Shown in pieces: positions 55,886 through 64,000 of a DNA stretch of 64,000 bases. Position numbers and translations under genes: made by a program. The notes beneath the pieces are model-generated. The model saw only the letters and a list, made by a program, of their open reading frames with translations, did no database searches and had not been told where the DNA came from. Source of the DNA: an uncultured Clostridia bacterium (lineage in GTDB: Bacteria > Bacillota > Clostridia > TANB77 > CAG-508); assembly GCA_934183305.1 (NCBI GenBank), contig CAKPSF010000001.1, positions 1 to 64,000 on the forward strand, in the 5' to 3' direction. Within the stretch, counting starts at the first letter, position 1. Each line of letters begins with the position of its first letter.

Positions 55886-56422
55886 TTATGCTTCTGGTTC
55901 AACCACACCATAATTATCAGAATCTTTTAATTTAAACAATACATTTACTTTTCCTGTATCTACGTTTATAAATGTAAAGAAAATATTACCTGGTTTTTCT
56001 TCTAATTTTAATTTTGCATCTTCAACAGATAATGGTTTAATATCGTAGTATAAAGTTTTTATTACTTCTTTTTCTACAACTGATATTCCATCTGATAAAT
56101 TGCTTTCTTTTAATCTTATAGATTCATCTTTGTTCATCTTTTCTTTTTTAGTTTTAATTTTTCTTATTTGTCCTTCAAGAATATCAATATCTTTGTCAAT
56201 TGAAGCATATAAGTCTTTAGTTTCTGTAACTGCTCTTATGCTATATGTTTTTACATTAACTTGCATTTCAGCAATTTGAGAACCTTTTTCGCTCTTTATC
56301 TTTACTTGAACTTTTATTTCTTCTCCTTCAAAATATTTTTCTATTCTTTCTAATTTCTTTTCTACATAATCTTTTATTGCCTCTGTTGCTTTTAAATCTT
56401 TTCCTGTTATTATTATGTTCAT
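55886..56422 (-). CDS. hpf: Ribosome hibernation promoting factor, long form
   Basis: The 178-residue protein has an N-terminal S30AE domain (MNIIITGKDLKATEAIKDYV, then EMQVNVKTYSIRAVTETKDL) and a C-terminal dimerisation domain (from about 125; YYDIKPLSVEDAKLKLE, then FTFINVDTGKVNVLF). Long HPF joins 70S ribosomes into inactive 100S dimers in stationary phase. I chose the ATG at 56422 over a GTG at 56431 because the AGGAG spacing is better. Confidence 0.95.
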   Translation of the reverse strand: MNIIITGKDLKATEAIKDYVEKKLERIEKYFEGEEIKVQVKIKSEKGSQIAEMQVNVKTYSIRAVTETKDLYASIDKDIDILEGQIRKIKTKKEKMNKDESIRLKESNLSDGISVVEKEVIKTLYYDIKPLSVEDAKLKLEEKPGNIFFTFINVDTGKVNVLFKLKDSDNYGVVEPEA

Positions 56423-56469
56423 AGTAATCACTCCTTTGTTAATATGTTTGAAATCTTAATTTCAGATTT

Positions 56470-56498
56470 ATTATATAGATATTTTTTATGTTTGTCAA
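56470..56498 (-). promoter_or_regulatory. Consensus promoter of hpf
   Basis: TTGACA (56498-56493), a 17-base spacer and TATAAT (56475-56470), about 48 bases before the hpf start. Confidence 0.85.
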
Positions 56499-56518
56499 TC
56501 AAATTTTAATATATACAA

Positions 56519-56547
56519 AAAGTAGTGAATAACTTATTCACTACTTT
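56519..56547 (-). terminator. Terminator of the M23 peptidase gene
   Basis: The 14-bp stem AAAGTAGTGAATAA / TTATTCACTACTTT around one base follows the stop at 56551. On the minus strand TTGTATA follows. Confidence 0.8.
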
Positions 56548-56550
56548 CTA

Positions 56551-57525
56551 TTAATAACCTATGTATCCTTGTGGATTTATAGAGCCTCCATTTACTCTGA
56601 TTTCAAAATGTAAGTGTGAACCTGTTGATCTTCCGGTAGACCCCACTTTTGCAATAACATCTCCTGCTGAAACAGTTTGTCCTGCTGTTACTAATAATTT
56701 ACTGCAATGTCCATAATATGTTTGTATTCCATTTGAGTGTGTTACGACAACTAAATTCCCAAGTTCACCTTTCCATCCAGAAAATGTTACTTTTCCAGCA
56801 GCAGCACATTTTACAGCAGTGCCAGTAGGGGCTCCAATATCTATACCCGTATGAGTTCTTCCCCATCTATATCCATATCTTGATGTTAACACTCCAGAAA
56901 CTGGTCTTGTTAATGAAATTCCTAAATTAACTTTATTGTAATTTAAAGCTCTACTTGTACTAAAGTTTTTAGAACCAGTTGATGCATATCTTGTTACTGT
57001 TGTAGTTACAACTTTTTTCTCATACAACTTAGATACAGTTTCTTCTTTAGTTGATAAACTAGGCAATTCAACTTCATATTTTTCAATTATTGTTAAATCT
57101 GAACTGTTTTGACTTTTTTTATCCTTTAATTCTTCTACTGCATTTTCTGCATCATCAAAAGAAGCCACATATACTTTTTCTTCCCCATCATCTGCAATTG
57201 CATAATATCTATAATATGTAATTCCTGTTTCTTTGATAGCCAAAAATATTTCTTCATCATTAGTAGTAATGCCTTTTTTCTGCAAACACATTTTGTATTC
57301 TGGCATATCATCTATTTGTACAAAAGCTACATTCTTTTGTCCTTCTTCGCCGTTTTCCATATAGTCATTTATTTTATTTTGTAATGCCTCTTTATCTTGG
57401 CAATATCCAATTTTTTCACCATTTAGTGTTACTTTATATATTGGTTTATATATTAAAACAATAGCAGCACCAATTAAAACAGTGGCTAACATAACTAGGG
57501 AAATAAGCTTTACAGCGCTTCTCAT
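56551..57525 (-). CDS. M23 family metallopeptidase, membrane-anchored
   Basis: The 324-residue protein has an N-terminal membrane helix (about 6-26), an extracytoplasmic linker region (about 30-195) and a C-terminal peptidase domain with HTGIDIGAPTGTAVKC (zinc His and Asp), GNLVVVTHSNG, TYYGHCSKL and the final SHLHFEIR. It should cut peptidoglycan cross-links. The family includes SpoIIQ-like and vegetative enzymes; SpoIIQ is possible but not shown. The ribosome-binding site at the ATG (57525) is weak. Confidence 0.9.
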   Translation of the reverse strand: MRSAVKLISLVMLATVLIGAAIVLIYKPIYKVTLNGEKIGYCQDKEALQNKINDYMENGEEGQKNVAFVQIDDMPEYKMCLQKKGITTNDEEIFLAIKETGITYYRYYAIADDGEEKVYVASFDDAENAVEELKDKKSQNSSDLTIIEKYEVELPSLSTKEETVSKLYEKKVVTTTVTRYASTGSKNFSTSRALNYNKVNLGISLTRPVSGVLTSRYGYRWGRTHTGIDIGAPTGTAVKCAAAGKVTFSGWKGELGNLVVVTHSNGIQTYYGHCSKLLVTAGQTVSAGDVIAKVGSTGRSTGSHLHFEIRVNGGSINPQGYIGY

Positions 57526-57678
57526 ATATACATATATCTTCTTAAATACTCTAATTATTTTAATGCACCTCTTTTATTACATCTTTGTTACATTTTATAC
57601 TATTTTTATAATTTATTCAAGAGAATTTGCATAATATTTCAAAAAAGACTGATGTATTTAGCCTTAAGTACTTAAATA

Positions 57679-58878
57679 CTACATATATAAAAGTGGACGA
57701 AAAGAAATGTCATGGAAGGCACTGAGCCCAGTGGTGCCACGAGCACTCGTGTATAAGCTACCATAGTACGAATGACCACCACGTCTAGTGTAAGTATCGT
57801 TAATGCTAGAGGTTTCTGTTGAGTATTCCGCGTAATTACTTGCCATATCATATACATTACATATTACATCTTTTGTTCCAGTATAACTTGTGACTGATGT
57901 TCCTGTATTTGCTAAAGCACTATTTACACTTGTTTTACTTGCATATGTTGAATTTTCACCAAACTCTTGGAAAAAGATTATCGCTGTATCCCATGCATAA
58001 CTATTTACTAAATCACTTTCATATGGCTTATTTGTATACATACTTTGGCATCTCTCTGATGCTTGTGGTTGTGTTATATAATTATACACATAATCATTTG
58101 CTTTTAATGTTACTGATTTTAAAGCATCTGATTCGCTTTTCCTTTCTGTTTCTGTTCTTGCTTCATATCTTCCTATATAATACCCTCCGCTTGAATTTGC
58201 TTTTGTACAAAATTCTCCTATGTTTTTTGCTATTGCATTTCCATACTCTGAATTGTGATTTGCTGTTGTATCTTCTGTATAACCATCAACTACTGTTTGG
58301 GTTGTTGCTGTATTTGCATCTTGTGCTACTGTATATGTTCCATCTTCATTTTTAGTAAAGACCCTATATCTTCCTAATGTTATTGTTTTACTTTCTGTTT
58401 TTTCTGCATTTCTATATATTGTTCCTACTGGTATCCATACAAATTGGTTTCCTTCTCCATCTTCTACTACTATTCCTTTTGTTACATTTATATTGTCTGC
58501 TGTATAATTTGTTGTGTCATCTACCAATATTTTAAATCCTGCTGGTACTGTTATTTTATTTCCATATTCGTCTGTTAATGGTGTATTATCTTGTGTATTT
58601 ATTACTTTATTTAAGCTACCTTTTACTGTTTTTCCACCTACTCCTCCACCATTTATTTTAGCGCTTTCTGTATTTAATTTTTCTAAGTATCCATCTAATG
58701 TTGCTTGCTCATTTGTTTGTGCTTGTGAATATTCAATCTTTGCATTTTGAGCATGATTTAGTATTCCATTTCCATTTACAACACTTATTGCTACTACTGC
58801 TAATATTAATAATACAATTATTGTTATTATTAATGCAATCAACGTTATACCCTTGTGTTCTTTTAATTTTTGTTTCAT
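57679..58878 (-). CDS. Prepilin-type protein with FGE/sulfatase-modifying-like domain
   Basis: Residues 1-40 are a type IV prepilin leader and helix (HKGITLIALIITIIVLLILA, with G followed by an ITLIALI block). A 200-residue domain follows, with FVWIPVGTIYRNAEKTESKT, GGYYIGRYEA and the end VYDMASNYAEYS, RRGGHSYYGS and FRPLLYM, which is the layout of the SUMF1/formylglycine-generating-enzyme fold. Such prepilin-FGE fusions occur in Clostridia. They are secreted and probably not enzymes, because no cysteine pair like that of FGE is seen. The start ATG follows GGAGG. Confidence 0.75.
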   Translation of the reverse strand: MKQKLKEHKGITLIALIITIIVLLILAVVAISVVNGNGILNHAQNAKIEYSQAQTNEQATLDGYLEKLNTESAKINGGGVGGKTVKGSLNKVINTQDNTPLTDEYGNKITVPAGFKILVDDTTNYTADNINVTKGIVVEDGEGNQFVWIPVGTIYRNAEKTESKTITLGRYRVFTKNEDGTYTVAQDANTATTQTVVDGYTEDTTANHNSEYGNAIAKNIGEFCTKANSSGGYYIGRYEARTETERKSESDALKSVTLKANDYVYNYITQPQASERCQSMYTNKPYESDLVNSYAWDTAIIFFQEFGENSTYASKTSVNSALANTGTSVTSYTGTKDVICNVYDMASNYAEYSTETSSINDTYTRRGGHSYYGSLYTSARGTTGLSAFHDISFRPLLYM

Positions 58879-58970
58879 AATTTTCCTCCTTATTTTTTAT
58901 TTATATAAACTTTAAAAATTTAATAACATTATTACAAATTAATTTATAACGCAAAAAAGACAGGTAAAAA

Positions 58971-59093
58971 CTACCCATCTCTCGCATATATCTTTAAAAA
59001 AGCATATTTCATGCTTTTTTTATTATTTATTAGATTACAGTTGTGTGTGTGTGTGTGTGTGTGTACAGCCTCAACAGTTACAACGCTTTTCAT
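58971..59093 (-). CDS. Possible 40-residue peptide gene with a TG/CA microsatellite
   Basis: ATG at 59093 has AAAGGAG eight bases upstream and a consensus promoter above that. The frame reads MKSVVTVEAVHTHTHTHNCN and then runs through the terminator at 58996-59020 to a TAG at 58973. Changing the repeat by one CA unit would move the frame to an early stop before the terminator, so peptide length could vary with repeat number. No homologue is known to me, and translation is unproven. The gap 58879-59197 holds only this unit and spacer. Confidence 0.4.
   Translation of the reverse strand: MKSVVTVEAVHTHTHTHNCNLINNKKSMKYAFLKIYARDG
58996..59020 (-). terminator. Terminator of the microsatellite mini-gene
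   Basis: The 10-bp stem AAAAAAGCAT / ATGCTTTTTT with a 5-base loop. On the minus strand it ends in six T. Confidence 0.8.
59042..59064. repeat. TG/CA dinucleotide microsatellite, about 11 units
   Basis: Twenty-three bases of alternating T and G on the plus strand. It lies inside the small open frame at 58971-59093, between a consensus promoter and a terminator. Confidence 0.95.
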
Positions 59094-59137
59094 CTGTTTT
59101 TCTCCTTTGTTTATTGTTTTTATCTTTTTACGATGCT

Positions 59138-59167
59138 ATTATATATTTTATTTACTTCTTTTGTCAA
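59138..59167 (-). promoter_or_regulatory. Consensus promoter of the microsatellite mini-gene
   Basis: TTGACA (59167-59162), an 18-base spacer and TATAAT (59143-59138), followed by an AT-rich leader and AAAGGAG. Confidence 0.8.
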
Positions 59168-59197
59168 TGTTTTATAAAAAACCATTAACCAAATTTT

Positions 59198-62100
59198 TTA
59201 AATAATTTCTAAGTTTGCAAATTTCGCCATTAAGCGTTTATGTCCAGCTTTATCAAAGTTTATATCAACTTTCAAGTCATCTCCTTCTTGTTCTACATAA
59301 TTAATTGTTCCTTCTCCAAACTTTTTATGATATACTCTTTCTCCTGCTTTATATTTTGATAAGTCCACGTTATTTTCTTCTTTTTTATTTAAGTTTGCTA
59401 AGAAGCTTTCTGGTGTTTTAAAATTATAACTACTTGTATTTTTATATGCAGATTGTATTTCATTTGTTTGTAATTTTCTAGTTGTAATTTTAGAAGTTTT
59501 TCCATATTCCCAATCATATGATTTACTATATGAATTATTAGTTGTTTCTTTTTCAAACGCTTCTTTGTAGCCTTTTAAATATTCTTCTGGTATTTCACTT
59601 AAAAATCTTGATGGACTATTATAAGTTGTTGAACCAAATATTGTTCTTTGTTTTGCACAAGTTAAAAATAAATATTGTTTTGCTCTTGTTATTCCAACAT
59701 AGCAAAGTCTTCTTTCTTCTTCTAATTCTTTTGGTTCTCCTATTGATTTATATCCTGGGAAAATTCCTTCTTCCATTCCAACTAAGAAAACAACTGGAAA
59801 TTCTAGCCCTTTTGCACTATGTAAAGTCATTAAAGTAACCATATCGTCAGTTTCTTCCATGCCATCAATGTCACTTGATAAAGTTATTCCTTCTAGGAAT
59901 TCACCTAATGAATTTTCTGCACTTTCTTCCTCAAATTCAATAGCAACAGTTAATAATTCTTCTAAGTTTTGTATTCTGCTCTCTGCTTCTACTGTATTTT
60001 CGTTTTCTAAAGCTTTTGTATAACCTGTTTTGTTTAAAGTTTCTTTTATTAATTCTGATATTTTTAATTCTTCTTTTTTATTTATTAAATATTCAATTTG
60101 TTCAATAAACTCTCTGGTGTTTACAAACACTCTATTTAGTCCATAATCTGCTGCATTTTTAATAACTTCATACATTGATACATTATTATCTTCTGCTATT
60201 TTTGCAACATTATCTAGACTTGTTTTTCCAACACCTCTTTTAGGCTCATTTATTATTCTTTTCAAGCTCAAATTATCTGATGGATTAAATATTAATCTCA
60301 AATATGCAATTGCATCTTTTATTTCTTTTCTTTCATAGAATTTAAGTCCACCTATAATTTTATAAGGTATATCTTCTCTTCTTAAAATATCTTCTATTGC
60401 TCTGGATTGTGCGTTCATTCTATACAATACAGTAAAATCTGAATATTTAAAATATTCTTCTCTTCTTAATCTATTTATTTGTTCTATAACATATGAAGCC
60501 TCATCATATTCGTTATCTCCGCAAAATGCATTTGGAAGTTCACCTATATCATTTTCTGTCCATAATTCTTTTTTATATTTTACTTCGTTATTTTTTATTA
60601 CAGCATTTGCGGCCTTCAAAATATTACCTGTACATCTGTAATTTTGTTCAAGTTTAATAATTTGGGTTCCAGGAAAATCTTTTTCAAAGTTTAAAATATT
60701 AGAAATATCAGATCCTCTAAATCCATATATACAATTATGAACACTAATTCCATTAGCTATATATTGATGATATTCTGGTATATTTATGTCATATACATTT
60801 CCATTATATTCTTCAACGCTTACTGAATCAACTACATCTTCTATTATTTTATTGCTTTTCGCATCATATATTGCAACTATCATATTAGGTCTAATATGAG
60901 ATAATGGCATAAATTGAAAACTTTTCTGTTCAGTCAACTTAATTTTTTGTGACATAATAATATTATTATCTGTGTCTTTTATTTCATTTGCAATATCGTA
61001 TGCGTCTTCATATCTTCCTCTTTCGCATTCAACTCTCCAAGTTGATGCTTTACCTTTTCGCACATTATATTTGTTCTTTATAAGCAAGTCCTTTAGTTCC
61101 TCATTTGCCGAATTAATATATACCCTATGATCATGTTTTCTTCCTTTTGTTGCATTGCCACTAAAGAAAGACAAATTAATAATTTTTCTTTGAGTTCCAC
61201 CTTTCATGGAAGCTTGTGGTACAACATGAGGATATTCTTTATACAAATATAAATCTTTCATTAGTTTATTAGCTCTTTCTTCTGTAGCTATGTTATTATA
61301 TAGTTTGTTTATTTCATCTTGTTTCCATACCATTTCTCTACCTTTTGAATGGAATACAAGCATAGGAATACCATATTTATATGAATAATAAGATTCAAAA
61401 TAAGTTGCTTCATTAAGTGTGTCGCAAATCTTTATAATCCAAATTTTATCTCCTTTTTCTTGTCTTAGTCTTACAGCTAAACCATTTTCTAATTCACTAT
61501 AATTGTTTTTTCTAACGCCTCTTGTTTGTCCTATTCTATACCCTAATCCTTCTTTGTACATTAAATATACATAAAAATTATCGCAATCTGGCTTAAGTTT
61601 TGCAAATATAATATGATTTGGTGTTCCTTTCAATTCAATCCCTTTATCAGTTTTTATATTTATGACTAATCCACTATATTTTCTCTTTTTATTTTTTTCA
61701 ACTGTTCCTTCTTTTACTTCTCCAAAACCACATCCACATAGTACCTTATCTCCTGGTTTTATGTTTTCTATTTTTCTTTCTCCTCTTTGGGTTATTATTT
61801 TTGTTCCCTCAATTAGACATTGGTCATTATCTCCTACGGCTGTTATATTTCCATATTTTGAAGCAAGCATTGTAACTAATGTAAATTGTGCCTTATTTGT
61901 ATCTTGATACTCATCAACTAAAACATATTTAAATTTATCGTTATAATATGCCAATACCTCTGGGTTTTCCATTAGTATTTTTATTGTTAAATTTATAATA
62001 TCATCAAAATCCACTGCATTATTTTCTTTTAGTCTTTGTTGATATAATGCATATACTCCTGCGATTTTTTCTTTTCTAAAATCTCCATTTACTCTTGCTA

Positions 62101-62572
62101 TATATTGAGCTGGTTCTAACATTTCATTTTTTGCATTTGATATTTCTGAAAGAACCGACCTATCTGAAAACATTTTCTCATCTAAGTCTAAAGATTTCAA
62201 ACATTCCTTTACTAATGTTCTTTGATCTGATGTATCAAATATTATAAAGCTTGTATCATATCCTATTCTATCTATAAATCTTCTTAATATTTTTACACAA
62301 ATTGAGTGAAATGTTCCAATCCACATATCTTTTGCAGCTTCTCCAACTAATCCTTCAACTCTAGTTTTCATTTCGTTTGCTGCTTTATTAGTAAAAGTTA
62401 TTGCTAATATATTCCATGGTTTTATATCTTTTTCCTCTAATAAGTATGCTATTTTATGTGTTAGCACCTTTGTTTTTCCGCTTCCTGCCCCAGCAATTAC
62501 CAAGCATGGTCCATCTGTATTTACTACGGCTTCATATTGTTTATTGTTTAGTCCATCTAAAATATTACTCAT
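59198..62572 (-). CDS. pcrA: UvrD/PcrA DNA helicase precursor containing an intein
   Basis: PcrA is a 3'-5' superfamily 1 helicase used in repair and rolling-circle replication. The 1124-residue precursor has Walker A AGAGSGKTKVL (near 28), Walker B VLVDEYQDTNKAQF (near 217), motif III split by the intein at VGDNDQ / CIYGFRGSD, and later motifs QNYRCTGNI, VTLMTLHSAKGLEFPVVFL and YVGITRAKQYL. After removing residues 252-613 the helicase is 762 residues, the normal size. The start ATG follows AAGAGG. Confidence 0.95.
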   Translation of the reverse strand: MSNILDGLNNKQYEAVVNTDGPCLVIAGAGSGKTKVLTHKIAYLLEEKDIKPWNILAITFTNKAANEMKTRVEGLVGEAAKDMWIGTFHSICVKILRRFIDRIGYDTSFIIFDTSDQRTLVKECLKSLDLDEKMFSDRSVLSEISNAKNEMLEPAQYIARVNGDFRKEKIAGVYALYQQRLKENNAVDFDDIINLTIKILMENPEVLAYYNDKFKYVLVDEYQDTNKAQFTLVTMLASKYGNITAVGDNDQCLIEGTKIITQRGERKIENIKPGDKVLCGCGFGEVKEGTVEKNKKRKYSGLVINIKTDKGIELKGTPNHIIFAKLKPDCDNFYVYLMYKEGLGYRIGQTRGVRKNNYSELENGLAVRLRQEKGDKIWIIKICDTLNEATYFESYYSYKYGIPMLVFHSKGREMVWKQDEINKLYNNIATEERANKLMKDLYLYKEYPHVVPQASMKGGTQRKIINLSFFSGNATKGRKHDHRVYINSANEELKDLLIKNKYNVRKGKASTWRVECERGRYEDAYDIANEIKDTDNNIIMSQKIKLTEQKSFQFMPLSHIRPNMIVAIYDAKSNKIIEDVVDSVSVEEYNGNVYDINIPEYHQYIANGISVHNCIYGFRGSDISNILNFEKDFPGTQIIKLEQNYRCTGNILKAANAVIKNNEVKYKKELWTENDIGELPNAFCGDNEYDEASYVIEQINRLRREEYFKYSDFTVLYRMNAQSRAIEDILRREDIPYKIIGGLKFYERKEIKDAIAYLRLIFNPSDNLSLKRIINEPKRGVGKTSLDNVAKIAEDNNVSMYEVIKNAADYGLNRVFVNTREFIEQIEYLINKKEELKISELIKETLNKTGYTKALENENTVEAESRIQNLEELLTVAIEFEEESAENSLGEFLEGITLSSDIDGMEETDDMVTLMTLHSAKGLEFPVVFLVGMEEGIFPGYKSIGEPKELEEERRLCYVGITRAKQYLFLTCAKQRTIFGSTTYNSPSRFLSEIPEEYLKGYKEAFEKETTNNSYSKSYDWEYGKTSKITTRKLQTNEIQSAYKNTSSYNFKTPESFLANLNKKEENNVDLSKYKAGERVYHKKFGEGTINYVEQEGDDLKVDINFDKAGHKRLMAKFANLEII
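60734..61819 (-). mobile_element. Intein in PcrA (362 aa)
   Basis: The insert begins with Cys (CLIEGTKIITQRG, block A), has block B GTPNHIIFA, and ends YNGNVYDINIPEYHQYIANG, then ISVHN, with Cys as the +1 residue. It therefore has the standard Cys / His-Asn-Cys splicing residues. It sits in helicase motif III where most PcrA have DQSIYGFRG. Between blocks B and F there is FYVYLMYKEGLGYRIGQTRG and a Glu in YFESYYSYKYG, a pattern like a GIY-YIG nuclease. I see no LAGLIDADG motif. Confidence 0.9.
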
Positions 62573-62629
62573 TTGTTACCTCTTTTTTTACAATTTTAAC
62601 ATTTGAAATTATATCTTATCTAAAAAATT

Positions 62630-62673
62630 AAGTCAACAAGTTTTCAAACATTTGTTTAAAATCTTGTTGACTT
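62630..62673 (-). terminator. Terminator of prfA
   Basis: The 11-bp arms AAGTCAACAAG / CTTGTTGACTT with an inner AT-rich stem, followed on the minus strand by AATTTTTT. It separates prfA from pcrA. Confidence 0.85.
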
Positions 62674-62686
62674 TTTGTAAACTCTT

Positions 62687-63745
62687 TTATTCTTCTCCTT
62701 TTAATTTTTCTGCTCTATCTGCTGCTATTAATGAATCTATTAAATCATCTAGGTCTCCATTTAAGAAGTTTTCAAATTGAAATATACTCATTCCTATTCT
62801 ATGGTCTGTTATTCTTCCTTGAGGATAATTATATGTTCTTATTTTTTCACTTCTATCGCCGCTTCCGACTTGTGATTTTCTAGCATTTGCAAGTTCTGCA
62901 TCTTGTTTTGCTTTTTCTTGCTCATATAATCTAGATTTTAACATTCTCATTGCATATTCTCTATTTTGTAATTGTGATCTTTCTGTTTGGCATTCAGCAA
63001 CCATTCCTGTAGGAACGTGTATTAATCTTACGGCTGATGATGTTTTATTTATGTGTTGTCCACCTGCACCAGAAGATCTAAACACTTCCATTTTTATATC
63101 TGCTGGATTTATATCTATTTCAACGTCTTCTACAACTGGTAAAACTGCTACTGTTGCTGTTGAAGTATGAATTCTACCACTACTTTCTGTATCTGGCACT
63201 CTTTGTACTCTGTGAACACCACTCTCGAATTTTAACCTACTATATACGCCTTTACCAGTAATCATAAATGATATTTCTTTATAACCACCAAGTTCTGTTG
63301 CATTTTCATTTAATATTTCCAACTTCCAATGTTTTTTTTCTGCATACATTGAATACATTCTAAACAATGTTCCTGCGAATAAGGCTGCTTCGTCTCCTCC
63401 AGCACCTCCTCTTATTTCACAGATTATATTTCTATCATCATCCGGATCCTTTGGAATTAACAATACTTTTAACTCTTCTTCAATTTTAGGTAATTTTTCT
63501 TTAGAAGAATAATACTCTTCTTCTGCTAAATCTTTCATATCTGGATCTTGCATTAATTCTTCTGCTTCTTCCATAGCTTTTTTTACTTTTTTATATTCTC
63601 TAAATTTTGCAACAACCTCTTCAATGCTTGCATGTTCTTTTATAGCTTTCTGCCATTCAGTTTGATTTGCAATCAATTCAGGATCTGCAATCATTTTAGT
63701 TAATTCTTCATATCTTTTTTCTACAGCTTCTAATTTGTCAAACAT
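62687..63745 (-). CDS. prfA: Peptide chain release factor 1
   Basis: A 352-residue class-1 release factor with the RF1-type anticodon motif PDT in [14 protein letters not shown] (RF1 has PxT; RF2 has SPF) and GGQ in [17 protein letters not shown]. It reads UAA and UAG. The start ATG follows GGAGAG. It does not itself bear on the CGG question, but it is the only release factor gene in the window. Confidence 0.97.
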   Translation of the reverse strand: MFDKLEAVEKRYEELTKMIADPELIANQTEWQKAIKEHASIEEVVAKFREYKKVKKAMEEAEELMQDPDMKDLAEEEYYSSKEKLPKIEEELKVLLIPKDPDDDRNIICEIRGGAGGDEAALFAGTLFRMYSMYAEKKHWKLEILNENATELGGYKEISFMITGKGVYSRLKFESGVHRVQRVPDTESSGRIHTSTATVAVLPVVEDVEIDINPADIKMEVFRSSGAGGQHINKTSSAVRLIHVPTGMVAECQTERSQLQNREYAMRMLKSRLYEQEKAKQDAELANARKSQVGSGDRSEKIRTYNYPQGRITDHRIGMSIFQFENFLNGDLDDLIDSLIAADRAEKLKGEE

Positions 63746-63769
63746 AAACTCTCTCCTATTTAATTAAAA

Positions 63770-63798
63770 AAATCTATTGTTTATTATACAATAGATTT
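63770..63798 (-). terminator. Terminator of the gene upstream of prfA
   Basis: The 11-bp stem AAATCTATTGT / ACAATAGATTT with a 7-base loop, followed on the minus strand by TTTTT. Confidence 0.8.
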
Positions 63799-63874
63799 AT
63801 ATTATTTTCAATAAGATTAATGGAAATTATCCAATTTAAAACCAATTCAGCACAACACATTTCTAAACTATTAA

Positions 63875-64000
63875 TTACAATTCTATAAGATTGTACTGTA
63901 TATTATTTTTTTCTAAACATTCTTTTTCTCTTTGTGTACAAGTAAATATTATCACTTGTTTATTTTTATATTGTTCTGATAAGTATTTTAATATATTTTC
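63875..64000 (-). CDS. C-terminal end of an SbcC/YhaN-like AAA ATPase (runs off the window)
   Basis: The last 41 codons of a gene that enters from the right edge. The end reads ILKYLSEQYKNKQVIIFTCT followed by QREKECLEKNNIQY and stops at TAA (63877). NKQVIIFTCT is like the strand after Walker B in SMC/Rad50-type or YhaN-type ATPases, where QVI.FT.H or FTC is common. The assignment is tentative. Confidence 0.55.
   Translation of the reverse strand, partial: ENILKYLSEQYKNKQVIIFTCTQREKECLEKNNIQYNLIEL

Overview
The window looks like a chromosomal piece of a very AT-rich, endospore-forming member of the Clostridia, probably an uncultured gut-type lineage. The signs are low GC, AGGAGG-type ribosome-binding sites, many consensus sigma-A promoters and intrinsic terminators. 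Sporulation genes include a yunB-like gene, a sipL-like gene, yabG, spoIIID, spoIVB and an alpha/beta SASP. A T-box precedes ileS. Almost every gene is on the minus strand. The clear plus-strand exceptions are an XRE regulator, a DUF2651 protein, a CDF transporter and the SASP. I saw no tRNA, rRNA, CRISPR array or intact insertion sequence.

Layout. 1-4.2 kb: end of a coiled-coil gene, then yunB, sipL-like, veg and yabG. 4.3-9.6 kb: a two-component system with an ABC exporter. 9.7-13.7 kb: spoIIID, a lemA/TPM pair, an XRE gene, a likely small RNA and a DUF2974 hydrolase. 13.7-21.6 kb: a Ca2+ ATPase, rubrerythrin, an orphan pilin-like gene, a secreted nuclease, and a metal P-type ATPase with its ArsR-type repressor and operator. 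21.7-38.9 kb: housekeeping genes (LOG, yqeY, NUDIX, HD, helD with a leader, a 917-aa unknown, yihY, TSCPD, mntP, CNNM, ileS, clpX, clpP, tig). 39.1-41.9 kb: a DUF2651 protein, a CDF transporter flanked by two copies of a REP-like palindrome, and spoIVB. 41.9-54.2 kb: a Tad-like pilus/secretion locus with two MinD-like proteins lacking a P-loop, a CpaF-type ATPase, a double-length TadB/C protein and a row of short pilin-like proteins. 54.3-64 kb: HAD phosphatase, SASP, hpf, an M23 peptidase, a prepilin with an FGE-like domain, pcrA carrying an intein, prfA, and the end of an SbcC/YhaN-like ATPase.

The most striking observation concerns the codon CGG. Three genes (yabG twice, the large Tad-locus surface protein, and the CpaF-type ATPase) are each interrupted by a +1 frameshift. 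At all four sites the 0-frame codon is CGG followed by A, and skipping the C restores the conserved protein with a GGA glycine. In a by-eye scan of all other genes in the window I found no CGG used as an in-frame sense codon. This suggests that CGG is unassigned or starved here and is read as a +1 frameshift site (C-GGA), rather than marking four independent mutations. Secondary finds are a PcrA intein with a GIY-YIG-like insert, a leader peptide with an attenuator-like hairpin before helD, a consensus-promoter mini-gene containing a TG/CA microsatellite, and a promoter-terminator unit that probably encodes a small RNA.
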